A stretch of DNA of 61,973 nt, from assembly GCA_013812655.1 (NCBI GenBank), contig JACCTC010000312.1:1-61973 (forward strand), read 5' to 3'. The notes beneath the pieces were generated by a model, which was not told where the DNA came from, did no database searches, and worked only from the letters and a program-made list of their open reading frames with translations. Shown piece by piece: positions 20,785-28,553 of this stretch. The DNA comes from Deltaproteobacteria bacterium (GTDB taxonomy: Bacteria; Myxococcota_A; Polyangia; Haliangiales; Haliangiaceae). The translations under genes were made by a program, and so were the position numbers. Every line of letters begins with the position of its first letter. Positions within the stretch are counted from its first letter, which is position 1.

Positions 20785-21552
20785 TCAGGACTTCGATCCG
20801 GCCGAGCTCTGCACGCCCCGAGCGGCCGGATCGTCGAGCGCGGCGAGCGTGGCGCCGGTCGCGCCGAGCCCGAGCGCGACCAGGTTCAGCCCGGGCACGA
20901 GCAGCAACCCGGCGACCGCGGCACCGAGCCCGAGCGTCCGGCTGCGCCGCAGCTTGAGGTACTCGAGCTTCTCGCGGTACCCGATCGCACGCCGCGACAG
21001 CACCGCGTCGTAACAGTCGTACGCGGCACCGCGCGCCGTGATGTAGCCGCCGATCACGAGCGCCGCGATCGTGCCGACGACCGGGATGAAGCCGAGCACG
21101 AACAGCAACGCCACCCCGAGGAGCGTCACCGCGAGCCGGCGCAGGCCGTGCGCGATCCCCGCGAACGCGCCGCGCGCGAACGCGCCGAGCGAGAATGGCG
21201 GCCCGGCCTTGCCGGTGACCTTCTCCTCGACCGCCTCCGACAACAGCTCGTTGAACGGGCCGGCGACGAGCCCCGCGATCGACACGAACATCAGCACGCC
21301 GGCAACCACGATCGCCGCCACCACGATGATCCACACGACCCACTCACCGATGTTCGCGATCGCCGCCGGCAACCACGCGGTCACCTTCGTGACGATCGAA
21401 TCGGCGACCGACGCGAGCGCGATGATGATCCCGATGATCACGAACAGCGTGACCACCGCTGGCGCGATCACCCAGCCCCACAGCCGCGGGTGCTTGTTGA
21501 GGAACGCCAGACCGCGCGTCAGATCGCGCGCCCCCCGTGCAAGCTCGGTCAT
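20785..21552 (-). CDS. EI24/CysZ-like integral membrane protein
   Basis: 255 residues with about four long hydrophobic segments (VIAPAVVTLFVIIGIIIALA, VVWIIVVAAIVVAGVLMF, LAVTLLGVALLFVLGFIPVV, LGLGAAVAGLLLVPGLNLVA). The N-terminal GLAFLNKHPRLWGWVIAPAV and the central FIPVVGT...YDCYDAVLSRR with late PGLN are characteristic of the EI24 domain family, whose best-known bacterial member CysZ is a sulfate channel. TTAGGT lies 6 bases before the ATG. The gene is 8 bases downstream of dnaB's stop and could be cotranscribed with it. Sulfate transport here is only a family-level guess. Confidence 0.85.
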   Translation of the reverse strand: MTELARGARDLTRGLAFLNKHPRLWGWVIAPAVVTLFVIIGIIIALASVADSIVTKVTAWLPAAIANIGEWVVWIIVVAAIVVAGVLMFVSIAGLVAGPFNELLSEAVEEKVTGKAGPPFSLGAFARGAFAGIAHGLRRLAVTLLGVALLFVLGFIPVVGTIAALVIGGYITARGAAYDCYDAVLSRRAIGYREKLEYLKLRRSRTLGLGAAVAGLLLVPGLNLVALGLGATGATLAALDDPAARGVQSSAGSKS

Positions 21553-21560
21553 CGCAGGAC

Positions 21561-24194
21561 CTAATCTCGGTTCGGTGGTCCGTCGCTACGCTGGCTCAGG
21601 TTCTCGAACCGCGTGTACCGACCCTCGAAGTGAGTCTCGACCGTGCCCGTCGCACCATGACGGTTCTTGCCGATGATCACCTCCGCGATGTGCGGGTTCT
21701 CGGCTTCCTTGTTGTAGATGACGTCTCGGTAAATAAACATAATGACATCAGCATCTTGCTCGATCGCGCCGGAGTTGTGCGAGACGATCGCGGTGTTAGC
21801 GATCCATGATGTTGGCCCTGGAACCGTGAGATCGAAGACTTCCGCTTCGCCGGCAGCCTCGATCGTGACGATGCGGTCCCAGAACAGATCGCTGGTGGCC
21901 TGCGCGCGCAGCTCGTGGTCATCGAGGATGTCGGCGTAACTCGCGACGGTCGCGCGCGACGGTGCGAACTTGAAGTGCGAGGTCCCGCCGTAGGTACCGC
22001 GCGCAGCAGCCATCGCCCTGGTCGTGACGCCGCGCTCGCCCATGACGAGCTTCACACGCTCGAAGACCTCGATGGGCAGCGTGTCGACGTTGGTGTTCGC
22101 GATACGCGTCTGCAAAAAACCGCGGAGTGCTTCTGCCTGCACGACGCGCGGTCCAAAGGCTCCGACGACATCGAGAAAACGCTGCTGCTGATCGAGTCCA
22201 TTGATGTCCACCGGGAACGCCGAGCGATGCTCGCCCTGGGCTATCCGCCGGACCCGACCAACGATGCCGAGCCGAAGCAGCAACGCGGCGACATCCTGCG
22301 CAAGACCTTCGCTGGTGGTCGCGAAGTAGACGCGTGAACGCTCCTGTCCCGTCTTCGCGGTCCAGATGCAGCCATCGGTGGCCCACAGATGCCGCAGCAG
22401 CAGCGCGATCTGGTCGTCGCCGAGCCGGAACGCCTCGACGGGGATCCGCTTCTCGTGCGAACGCAGCCCGAAGATCCCGAGCTCGCGGAACCACTTGTTG
22501 ACGCCGGCCGGCGCCCAGCGATTGCCGTTGCCGCTGATCAGTAGCTGGAACCAGTTGCGGCGCCCCGCGTAGCGCTTGACCTCGCAGCCCAGGGCACGCG
22601 CTCCAGCCGTCACGGCGGCCGCATTCTCCTCGGACTCGGTCGTGTACCTCATGGGTTGCTGCTTCAGGAAGCTACCGTCCCCGAGCATCTGACCGAGCAG
22701 CGCGACGTGCTCGTCAGGCCACTTCACGCGGCTCTTCGGCGCTGGTAGCTCGCGCGTGATCGCGAGCCGATCGCCGATCGCGAGCTCCTCGACGCGCTTC
22801 CAACCATCTGCCCCGTAGAGCCGATGCTTGGCGGTGCAACGGATCTTGCGGCCGCTCGCGAGCACGACGTCGAACACTGGCCGCTTGCCGACCGACCAGA
22901 CCTTGTCGCTCACTGCATGCAGGAGCTTGCCGTCCGGCGTCATCGCTACGACCTCGGGTGTCGTCCCGACGAGCTCCGCGATCGGCACGTGGCGCCCGTC
23001 CGCCAGGGCCACGAGCGTCTCACCGGTCACGCATTCGCGAAGATCCGAGAGCTGCGGGCGCTTGTCGGTGCGTTGCTCGAGCGAGCGGTTGAGCTGGGAG
23101 AGCGCGAGCACCGGGATGTCGAGCTCCTTCGCGAGCGCCTTGAGGCCGCGCGAGATCTCGCTGATCTCCTGCTCGCGCGAGGCCTTCGCGGCCTGCGGCG
23201 AGCCACGCATCAGCTGCAAGTAGTCGACGACGATCAGGCCCGTCTTCTTGCCGCCGAACAGCTCCTTGTTCGAGCGGAACCGCCGCGCGCGCGCGCGGAG
23301 CTCGCGCAGCGACAGGGCAGGCGTGTCGTCGATCAGGATCGGCGCCTTCGACAGCGTGGCTGCCGCGTAGGTCAGGTTCGTCATGTCCTGGCGCTGGAGC
23401 TGGCCACGGCGCAACGCGGATGAATCGACGCGCGCCTCGGAGCACAGCATGCGCTCGGCGAGCTGGGTCGAGGACATCTCGAGCGAGAACACGAGGCACG
23501 GCCAGCCGCCGCCGCTGGTCGCCGCGTTCTGCGCGAGTGACAGCGCGAACGACGTCTTGCCCATCGCGGGACGCGCCGCGAGGATGATGAGCTCGGTGGG
23601 TTGCAGCCCGGCCGTGCGCGCATCGAGATCCGCGAACCCGGTCGGCACGCCGGTGATGCCATCGGCGGACTTGAAGCGTTCGTCGAGCGAGCTGAAGACC
23701 TTCTTGACGAGGCTCTTGATCGGCTCCGGGCCGACCTTGTCCTTGCGCTGGGTGACCTCGAAGATCTTGCCCTCGGCCTCGTCGAGGTAGTCGCGGATCT
23801 CGAGGCCGTCCTCGTAGCCCTTCTCGGCGATGTCGCTCGCGGCGAGCATCAGCTTGCGAGCCTGGTTCTTGTCGGTGACGATCTCGGCGTACGCGACGAC
23901 ATTGTCGGCGGTCGGCACGCGCAGCGCGAGCTCGCCGAGGAAGCCGATGCCGCCGATCGCGTCGAGCTTGCCCTGCTTCTCGATCTCGTTCTCGAGCGTC
24001 ACGACGTCGATCGGTCGCGCGCCTGCCTCGAGCGCACGGATCGCCGCGAAGACGATCTTGTGCTTCATGTCGTAGAAGTCTTCGACCTCGAGCGTCTCGA
24101 GATGGATCAGCACCTCGTTGCGCAAGATGATGCCGCCCAGCACCGATGCCTCGGCGTCGAGGTTATGCGGCAGCACTCGTCGGTCGCGCGCCAT
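21561..24194 (-). CDS. dnaB: replicative DNA helicase DnaB containing an intein
   Basis: 877-residue precursor. N-extein 1-387: helicase N-terminal domain, Walker [13 protein letters not shown] (207-218), Walker [10 protein letters not shown], and QLSDLRE. A 420-residue intein interrupts the conserved RE/SG junction. The C-extein (70 residues) resumes at [17 protein letters not shown]. The spliced product would be 457 residues, a normal DnaB length. TAGAGT lies 6 bases before the ATG. It is the last gene of the prs-rplY-pth-rpsF-rpsR-rplI-dnaB group, separated from rplI by a terminator, so it likely has its own promoter. The DNA just after its stop leads to the EI24 gene. Confidence 0.97.
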   Translation of the reverse strand: MARDRRVLPHNLDAEASVLGGIILRNEVLIHLETLEVEDFYDMKHKIVFAAIRALEAGARPIDVVTLENEIEKQGKLDAIGGIGFLGELALRVPTADNVVAYAEIVTDKNQARKLMLAASDIAEKGYEDGLEIRDYLDEAEGKIFEVTQRKDKVGPEPIKSLVKKVFSSLDERFKSADGITGVPTGFADLDARTAGLQPTELIILAARPAMGKTSFALSLAQNAATSGGGWPCLVFSLEMSSTQLAERMLCSEARVDSSALRRGQLQRQDMTNLTYAAATLSKAPILIDDTPALSLRELRARARRFRSNKELFGGKKTGLIVVDYLQLMRGSPQAAKASREQEISEISRGLKALAKELDIPVLALSQLNRSLEQRTDKRPQLSDLRECVTGETLVALADGRHVPIAELVGTTPEVVAMTPDGKLLHAVSDKVWSVGKRPVFDVVLASGRKIRCTAKHRLYGADGWKRVEELAIGDRLAITRELPAPKSRVKWPDEHVALLGQMLGDGSFLKQQPMRYTTESEENAAAVTAGARALGCEVKRYAGRRNWFQLLISGNGNRWAPAGVNKWFRELGIFGLRSHEKRIPVEAFRLGDDQIALLLRHLWATDGCIWTAKTGQERSRVYFATTSEGLAQDVAALLLRLGIVGRVRRIAQGEHRSAFPVDINGLDQQQRFLDVVGAFGPRVVQAEALRGFLQTRIANTNVDTLPIEVFERVKLVMGERGVTTRAMAAARGTYGGTSHFKFAPSRATVASYADILDDHELRAQATSDLFWDRIVTIEAAGEAEVFDLTVPGPTSWIANTAIVSHNSGAIEQDADVIMFIYRDVIYNKEAENPHIAEVIIGKNRHGATGTVETHFEGRYTRFENLSQRSDGPPNRD
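21774..23033 (-). other. DnaB intein with LAGLIDADG homing endonuclease
   Basis: 420 residues, starting at Cys1 ([13 protein letters not shown], block A) and ending SHN, followed by extein Ser. Block B Thr67-x-x-His70 is present. LAGLIDADG motifs LLGQMLGDG (Asp119) and [10 protein letters not shown] (Asp220) both keep their acidic residue, so the endonuclease looks intact. The block F region reads [15 protein letters not shown]: the His usual there is replaced, while the penultimate His419 and Asn420 are kept. Splicing should join ...LRE to SGAIEQ.... Insertion is at the E/S bond of RESG, two residues before the site known for the Synechocystis DnaB intein. Confidence 0.96.
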
Positions 24195-24200
24195 CGGGTC

Positions 24201-24206
24201 ACTCTA
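24201..24206 (-). promoter_or_regulatory. -10-like element of dnaB
   Basis: TAGAGT on the minus strand, 6 bases upstream of the dnaB ATG; no -35 recognised and no Shine-Dalgarno between. Consistent with leaderless translation. Confidence 0.4.
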
Positions 24207-24236
24207 CTGGTTCCATCTGACGGAGCGCGAGCACCG

Positions 24237-24281
24237 AAAACAAAAAAGACGGCCCCCGGAACGTGACCGGTGGACCGTCTT
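24237..24281 (-). terminator. rho-independent terminator after rplI
   Basis: On the minus strand, AAGACGG pairs with CCGTCTT around a GC-rich interior (24246-24281) and is followed by TTTTTGTTTT. It lies 27 bases past the rplI stop and separates the ribosomal protein genes from dnaB. Confidence 0.85.
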
Positions 24282-24307
24282 CCGACGACAACGCGAGGTT
24301 GCGTCGC

Positions 24308-24763
24308 TTACTTGTCTTTGCCGACGACCCAGAACTTGAGGTTCGCGTTCACGCCACCGCCGAGCTTCACGATCGTCTCGTACTTGCCGAGGGCCTTGAT
24401 GGACTGATCCATGTTGACCCAGCGGTGATCGATCTCGATGCCCGCTTTCTTGAGCTGCTCCGCGATGTCACGGTTCGTGACCGAGCCGAACAGCTTCTCG
24501 TCCTCGCCGACGATCCGCTCGAACTGCAGCGTGATGCCGTTGATCCGACCGGCGAGCTCGGTCGCGGAAGCGCGCTCCTTGGCGACCTTCTTCGCGATCA
24601 GCGCCTTCTCGTGATCGAGGCGGTTCTTGTTGTGAACCGTCGCGCTCACGGCGAAGCCGCGCGGCACGAGGTAGTTACGGCCGTAGCCCGGCTTGACGCT
24701 GACGAGCTCGCCAGCCTTGCCGAGGTTATCGACGTCCTGCGTGAGAATGACCTGCATCGCCAT
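24308..24763 (-). CDS. rplI: 50S ribosomal protein L9
   Basis: 151 residues, the usual length. The N-terminal rRNA-binding domain shows MQVILTQDVDNLGKAGELVSVKPGYGRNYLVPRG-type features (seen at residues 3-36), followed by the long central helix and the C-terminal domain with KLFGSVT and GGGVNANL. Starts 2 bases after the rpsR stop and is followed by a terminator. Standard position downstream of rpsF and rpsR. Confidence 0.98.
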   Translation of the reverse strand: MAMQVILTQDVDNLGKAGELVSVKPGYGRNYLVPRGFAVSATVHNKNRLDHEKALIAKKVAKERASATELAGRINGITLQFERIVGEDEKLFGSVTNRDIAEQLKKAGIEIDHRWVNMDQSIKALGKYETIVKLGGGVNANLKFWVVGKDK

Positions 24764-24765
24764 GA

Positions 24766-25056
24766 CTAGTCTCCCGTGACCGAGAACGGCAGGAGGGCGA
24801 GCATGCGTGCGCGCCGGATCGCCGTGGAGATGACGCGCTGCTGACGAGCGCTCGCACCGCTGATGCGGCGCGGGATCATCTTGCCGCGGTCGGTGACGAA
24901 CGACCGCAGGATCTGCGGGTTCTTGTAATCGATCTTCGCGACGATCTCGTCGGAGAGCAGCTTGCGGCGAACCGGCCCACGGCCGCCTTTGCCGCCACGC
25001 CGATCGTCTCCGTCGCGATCCATCCCGTCATCAGATGCGTCCATACGGGTCGACAT
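24766..25056 (-). CDS. rpsR: 30S ribosomal protein S18
   Basis: 96 residues. The S18 core is clear: DYKNPQILRSFVTDRGKMIPRRISG followed by A-R-QQR...AIRRARMLALLPF (residues about 43-92; these are two adjacent blocks). A charged N-terminal extension of about 28 residues rich in Asp, Arg and Gly precedes the core. Three bases separate it from rpsF upstream. Confidence 0.97.
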   Translation of the reverse strand: MSTRMDASDDGMDRDGDDRRGGKGGRGPVRRKLLSDEIVAKIDYKNPQILRSFVTDRGKMIPRRISGASARQQRVISTAIRRARMLALLPFSVTGD

Positions 25057-25059
25057 TGC

Positions 25060-25650
25060 TTACTCCTTGTCCTCGCCCGTGGGGGCGTCAGCAGCGGGCT
25101 CGTCCTTGACCTTCGTCGGGTCCTCGTCCTTGGCCTTGGACTTCGCGCCGCGCGTGTCGTTGTCGAAGTCATCGCCACCGAAATCGTCGTCGTCGTCATC
25201 GCCGTCGCTCGACAGATCCTCGCCGCCGCGCGAGAGGAACAGGTCCTCCTCGTCTGCTGCGGTCGTGGCTGCCTTCTCGTACGACGCGTCGTCGATCTCG
25301 CTCGGCCGCGCGGTGACGTCGATGTTCTCCTCGACCTTGACGCTGAGGTAGCGGATCACCGAGTCGAGCATGCGGAGGTTACGCTCCGTCTCCTCGACCA
25401 CGCCTGGCGTCGCGAGGTACTGCCAGTAGAGGTAGATGCCCTTGCGCTCCTTCGCGACTTCGTACGCGAGGCGGCGCTTGCCCCAGTTGTCGACCTTGAT
25501 GATCTTGCCGCCCATGTTCTCGATGATCCCGCGGATGCGGGTGTTCACCTCGGCAACGCCTTCGTTCGGCGTGTTGGGGCGGAGGATGTAGATCGTTTCG
25601 TATTCGCGGGCGGTACCGGGGGTATCCCGCTGACTCTGCAGACGTGCCAT
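25060..25650 (-). CDS. rpsF: 30S ribosomal protein S6 with long acidic tail
   Basis: 196 residues; ordinary S6 is about 95-135. The S6 fold is at residues 15-108 (YETIYILRPN, GGKIIKVDNWGKRRLAYEVA, IYLYWQYLA, LRMLDSVIRYLSVKVE). The last 85 residues are disordered and very acidic, with a run of six Asp and then DEDPTKVKDEPAADA. Some bacteria ligate glutamates onto S6 after translation; here the acid tail is encoded. A strong hairpin lies 24 bases upstream of its ATG. Confidence 0.97.
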   Translation of the reverse strand: MARLQSQRDTPGTAREYETIYILRPNTPNEGVAEVNTRIRGIIENMGGKIIKVDNWGKRRLAYEVAKERKGIYLYWQYLATPGVVEETERNLRMLDSVIRYLSVKVEENIDVTARPSEIDDASYEKAATTAADEEDLFLSRGGEDLSSDGDDDDDDFGGDDFDNDTRGAKSKAKDEDPTKVKDEPAADAPTGEDKE

Positions 25651-25674
25651 GTGATGTCCTCTTGGGTGTGAAAG

Positions 25675-25710
25675 CCCCGCCTTGGCAAGGTGGAGCGAGG
25701 GAAGGCGGGG
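25675..25710. terminator. strong hairpin between pth and rpsF
   Basis: Perfect 9-bp inverted repeat CCCCGCCTT / AAGGCGGGG (25675-25683 and 25702-25710) with an 18-base loop. In the minus-strand direction it follows the pth stop and is followed by CTTTC, a weak U-tract, so it may terminate or attenuate. Because it ends 24 bases before the rpsF ATG it could instead be a leader structure for S6:S18 feedback control. Confidence 0.6.
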
Positions 25711-25716
25711 TCTATA

Positions 25717-26352
25717 TCACGAACCCGTAACCACCGGTCTAGCGTTGTGTTGGTTCATCGCCGCGACGATGCCCTTCGCGAGGACGCACTCGATGTCCTC
25801 GCAACCTGCCGCGATCATGGCGTCCACGGCGCGGGTCTGCGCTGAGGGGAAGTCGGAGAGCACCCAGCCGGCCGCGTCCTTGTTGCCGGGCGGGACGTTT
25901 GCCCCGGGCGCCGCAGGCGACCGACCGTGGGGTGGTCGGCCGACGCCCATCCGCAGCCGCGCGAACTTGGGGTCCGCCAGCTGCTCCTGAATCGAGCGCA
26001 GCCCGTTGTGGCCGCCGTGGCCGCCGCCGTTCTTGAGGCGGACGGCGCCGAACGGCAGGTCGATCTCGTCGTGGACGACGAGGATGTGATCGACCTCGAC
26101 CTTGTGGAACGCGGCCGTGCGCTGCACCGCGAAGCCCGAGAGGTTCATGAACTCCATGGGCTTCAACAGCTGCGCACGCTCGCGGCCACGCTCGGTCGTG
26201 ACGATGCCGGCGGTCGCTTCGCCGCCGAGCTTCGTCGACCACGCCGGCAAGCCGTGCTTGCGCACGAGCTCGTCGACGACCATGAAACCGATGTTGTGGC
26301 GGTTGCGGGCGTACTTCGCGCCGGGATTTCCCAGCCCCACAACCAGCCACAT
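25717..26352 (-). CDS. pth: peptidyl-tRNA hydrolase
   Basis: 211 residues. VVGLGNPGAKYARNRHNIGF has the conserved Asn10 and catalytic His20. LLKPMEFMNLSG, HDEIDLPFGAVRLKNGGGHGGHNGLRSI and RLRMGVGRP are family blocks. It releases tRNA from peptidyl-tRNAs dropped by the ribosome. An unusual insert, PHGRSPAAPGANVPPG, sits in the C-terminal third, between GVGRP and the normal GWVLSDF. Starts 6 bases after rplY stop in the usual rplY-pth order. Confidence 0.97.
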   Translation of the reverse strand: MWLVVGLGNPGAKYARNRHNIGFMVVDELVRKHGLPAWSTKLGGEATAGIVTTERGRERAQLLKPMEFMNLSGFAVQRTAAFHKVEVDHILVVHDEIDLPFGAVRLKNGGGHGGHNGLRSIQEQLADPKFARLRMGVGRPPHGRSPAAPGANVPPGNKDAAGWVLSDFPSAQTRAVDAMIAAGCEDIECVLAKGIVAAMNQHNARPVVTGS

Positions 26353-26358
26353 TCGTGA

Positions 26359-27123
26359 CTACTTCTTGGCGGGCTTGGCAGCCGCGGCAGGCGCGGCCTT
26401 GCCGGCAGGCGCCTTCGCGTCCTTGCCACCGGCCGGGGCCTTGGCGTCCTTGGCGTCCTTCGCACCAGCCGCAGCAGGCGCTGCACCAGCAGCCGCAGCC
26501 GCGCCCTCGGCGGGCACGCCCTCGACGACCGGCGTCTTGTCCTCTTCCGGCGCCGCGCAGGTCGCGACCGCGAGGTCACGCCCGGTGATGCTGGTGACGC
26601 CCGGGGGCAGCGTCAGCGTCGAGACGTGCACCACGTCGCCAATACCGAGCGGCGAGACGTCGACGTTCACCTTGATCGGGATATCAGCCGGCTTCGCGCG
26701 GACCTCGAGGTTACGCATGACGATGCGGAGCTGCCCGCCATCGATCGTGCCCTTCGGCTTGCCCGTGAACTCGAGCGGCACCGTCGAGGTGACTTCCTTG
26801 TTCGGATCCACCGCGATCAGGTCGACGTGGCGAATGTCGCGACGGACGGGATCGATCTGATAGTCCTTGACGAGCGCGTGCAGCGAGCGCGGCGCGGTGC
26901 CGCCCTCGATCGTCAGGTTGATGACGGTGTTGTGCTTGCGGACCGGGTCGAGCGCGGCGCGCAGCGCCTTGACCTCGACGATGATCGACAGCGGCTCGAT
27001 GCGGCCGTCGACCGAGGCGCCGTAGCAGACCCCAGGGACCTTGCCGGTGGCGCGCAGCTGACGCGCAGCGCCCTTGTGACCGGTCTTTTCGCGAAGCGTG
27101 ACAGTGAGCTTTCCGACTTCCAT
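26359..27123 (-). CDS. rplY: 50S ribosomal protein L25, CTC (general stress) form
   Basis: 254 residues. The 5S-rRNA-binding L25 domain occupies about 1-95 (LTVTLREKTGHKGAARQLRATG, HALVKDYQIDPV) and the TL5/CTC beta domain about 96-190 (VPLEFTGKPKG, GGQLRIVMRNLEVRAKPADIP). The last 65 residues are an Ala/Lys/Pro low-complexity tail resembling histone-like basic tails. A Shine-Dalgarno-like AAGAGAGAA precedes the ATG. Second gene of the prs-led group, 51 bases after prs. Confidence 0.97.
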   Translation of the reverse strand: MEVGKLTVTLREKTGHKGAARQLRATGKVPGVCYGASVDGRIEPLSIIVEVKALRAALDPVRKHNTVINLTIEGGTAPRSLHALVKDYQIDPVRRDIRHVDLIAVDPNKEVTSTVPLEFTGKPKGTIDGGQLRIVMRNLEVRAKPADIPIKVNVDVSPLGIGDVVHVSTLTLPPGVTSITGRDLAVATCAAPEEDKTPVVEGVPAEGAAAAAGAAPAAAGAKDAKDAKAPAGGKDAKAPAGKAAPAAAAKPAKK

Positions 27124-27174
27124 GACGTTCTCTCTTCTTGGCTTCTGGGTCTTCAGGTCTGCGCGTCTCTACGT

Positions 27175-28122
27175 TCAGACAAACAAACTGCTGATCGAAT
27201 CGCCGTGATGGATTCGCTTGATCGCCTCGCCGAGGAGGCGGCCGACACTCTTCACGCGAATCTTGGGACACGCGGCGCCGGCCTCGGTCTGCGGGATCGT
27301 GTTGGTGACGACGACGTGCTGGAGTGGCGAGTCGATGATGCGCTGGAGCGCCTTGCCGGAGAACACCGCGTGGCTCGCGCTCGCCGACACGCTCTGCGCA
27401 CCGGCGTTGATGATCGCCTGTGCGGCGTTGGTCAGCGTGCCCGCGGTGTCGATGATGTCATCGACGATCACCGTCTTCTTGCCGCGAACGTCACCGACGA
27501 TGTTCATGATCTCCGACACGTTCGGCGCCGGACGCCGCTTGTCGATGATCGCGAGCCCGGCACCGAGGCGCTTGCTGAACGCGCGGGCGCGCTCGACGCC
27601 GCCGGCATCCGGCGACACCACGACAGTCTGATCGCCGCCGAAGCCGAGCACGCGAAGCTCCTCGATCAGGACGGGCATCCCGTAGAGGTGATCGAACGGG
27701 ATATCGAAGAAGCCCTGGATCTGACCGGCGTGGAGATCCATCGCGAGCGCGCGATCGGCGCCGGCTGCGGTGATCAGATTGGCGACGAGCTTCGCGGTGA
27801 TCGGCGTGCGCGGCTTCGCCTTGCGATCCTGCCGCGCATAACCGAAGTACGGGATGATCGCGACGATGCTGCCAGCCGACGCACGCTTGAGCGCGTCGAT
27901 CATGATCAGCAGCTCCATCAACGACTGGTTCGGCGGCGAGCACGTCGGCTGCACCACGAAGCAGTTCACGCCGCGCACGTTCTCGCCGATCTCGACGTAG
28001 ATCTCGCCGTCGGAGAAATGCGTGACGTCCGCGCGCCCGAGCGGAATCTCGACGAACTTGCAGATTTCGTCGGCCAGGGCACGGTTGGCGTTCCCCGTGA
28101 AGATTGATAGCGCTTTCAGCAC
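27175..28122 (-). CDS. prs: ribose-phosphate pyrophosphokinase (PRPP synthetase)
   Basis: 315 residues, class I length. Landmarks: FTGNANRALADEIC, FSDGEIYVEIGENVRG, VVQPTCSPPNQSLMELL, the catalytic flexible loop PYFGYARQDRKAKPRTPI, and the PRPP-binding VIVDDIIDTAGTL. It makes PRPP from ATP and ribose-5-phosphate for nucleotide, His and Trp synthesis. GTG start at 28122 with ACGGAG upstream; a good promoter precedes it. It heads the translation-gene group; the order prs-rplY-pth is common in bacteria. Confidence 0.98.
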   Translation of the reverse strand: MLKALSIFTGNANRALADEICKFVEIPLGRADVTHFSDGEIYVEIGENVRGVNCFVVQPTCSPPNQSLMELLIMIDALKRASAGSIVAIIPYFGYARQDRKAKPRTPITAKLVANLITAAGADRALAMDLHAGQIQGFFDIPFDHLYGMPVLIEELRVLGFGGDQTVVVSPDAGGVERARAFSKRLGAGLAIIDKRRPAPNVSEIMNIVGDVRGKKTVIVDDIIDTAGTLTNAAQAIINAGAQSVSASASHAVFSGKALQRIIDSPLQHVVVTNTIPQTEAGAACPKIRVKSVGRLLGEAIKRIHHGDSISSLFV

Positions 28123-28148
28123 GGGTGCGGCTCCGTGAAGGAAGGGGC

Positions 28149-28177
28149 GATCTACCGCTGATAGCGACGCCCGTCAA
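28149..28177 (-). promoter_or_regulatory. sigma70-type promoter of prs
   Basis: On the minus strand, TTGACG (28172-28177) and TAGATC (28149-28154) with a 17-base spacer, ending 26 bases before the prs GTG. The best -35/-10 pair in the window; probably drives prs-rplY-pth and perhaps the ribosomal genes. Confidence 0.7.
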
Positions 28178-28219
28178 GACCCTTGTTCGAGCTAACGCCG
28201 CAGGATCACGTTGAAACTG

Positions 28220-28471
28220 TCAGGGGACGCGCAAACCGAGCTCCGAGGCTCTCCTGGCGAGCCTCTCGAGCGTCTCGTCGGAGACCTCCCGAGCCTCGTC
28301 GATCAACATGACGGGCACGCCGTCCTCGATCCGGTAGCGCAGTCGCGACGCCATGCAGAGCAGGAATCCTTGCGTGTCGTCGTCGTTGGCCTCGCCGCGC
28401 GGGAAGTAAACGAGTGGCTGCCGGCTCTTCGGGCAGACTAGGATCTCGACGAGCTCGCTCGGCAGCTGCAC
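28220..28471 (-). CDS. Trm112-like small protein
   Basis: 83 residues. LVEILVCPKSRQPLVYF and LRYRIEDGVPVMLIDEAREV are the signature of the Trm112/YcaR (UPF0434) family of small zinc-ribbon-like proteins, known as methyltransferase partners in eukaryotes and of uncertain role in bacteria. Only one Cys of the usual pairs is in the first knuckle. GTG start at 28471; ATCGTTAAC lies just upstream. It stands alone between prs and the OmpA terminator. Confidence 0.88.
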   Translation of the reverse strand: MQLPSELVEILVCPKSRQPLVYFPRGEANDDDTQGFLLCMASRLRYRIEDGVPVMLIDEAREVSDETLERLARRASELGLRVP

Positions 28472-28496
28472 GGGTCGATCGTTAACACACGGCGCG

Positions 28497-28531
28497 CCGA
28501 AAACGAAACGAGGCCCCCGAAGGGACCTCGT
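28497..28531 (-). terminator. rho-independent terminator after the OmpA/TSP3 gene
   Basis: Minus strand: CGAGGTCCC, loop TTCG, GGGGCCTCG, then TTTCGTTTTC. Classic tetraloop-capped stem with U-rich tail, 23 bases past the stop at 28554. Confidence 0.88.
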
Positions 28532-28553
28532 CTACAGCAAGCCGGCTGACTGA

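Noticed and set aside
26626..28107. 493-codon plus-strand frame over rplY and prs
   Set aside because: Opposite strand encodes two housekeeping proteins with all motifs.
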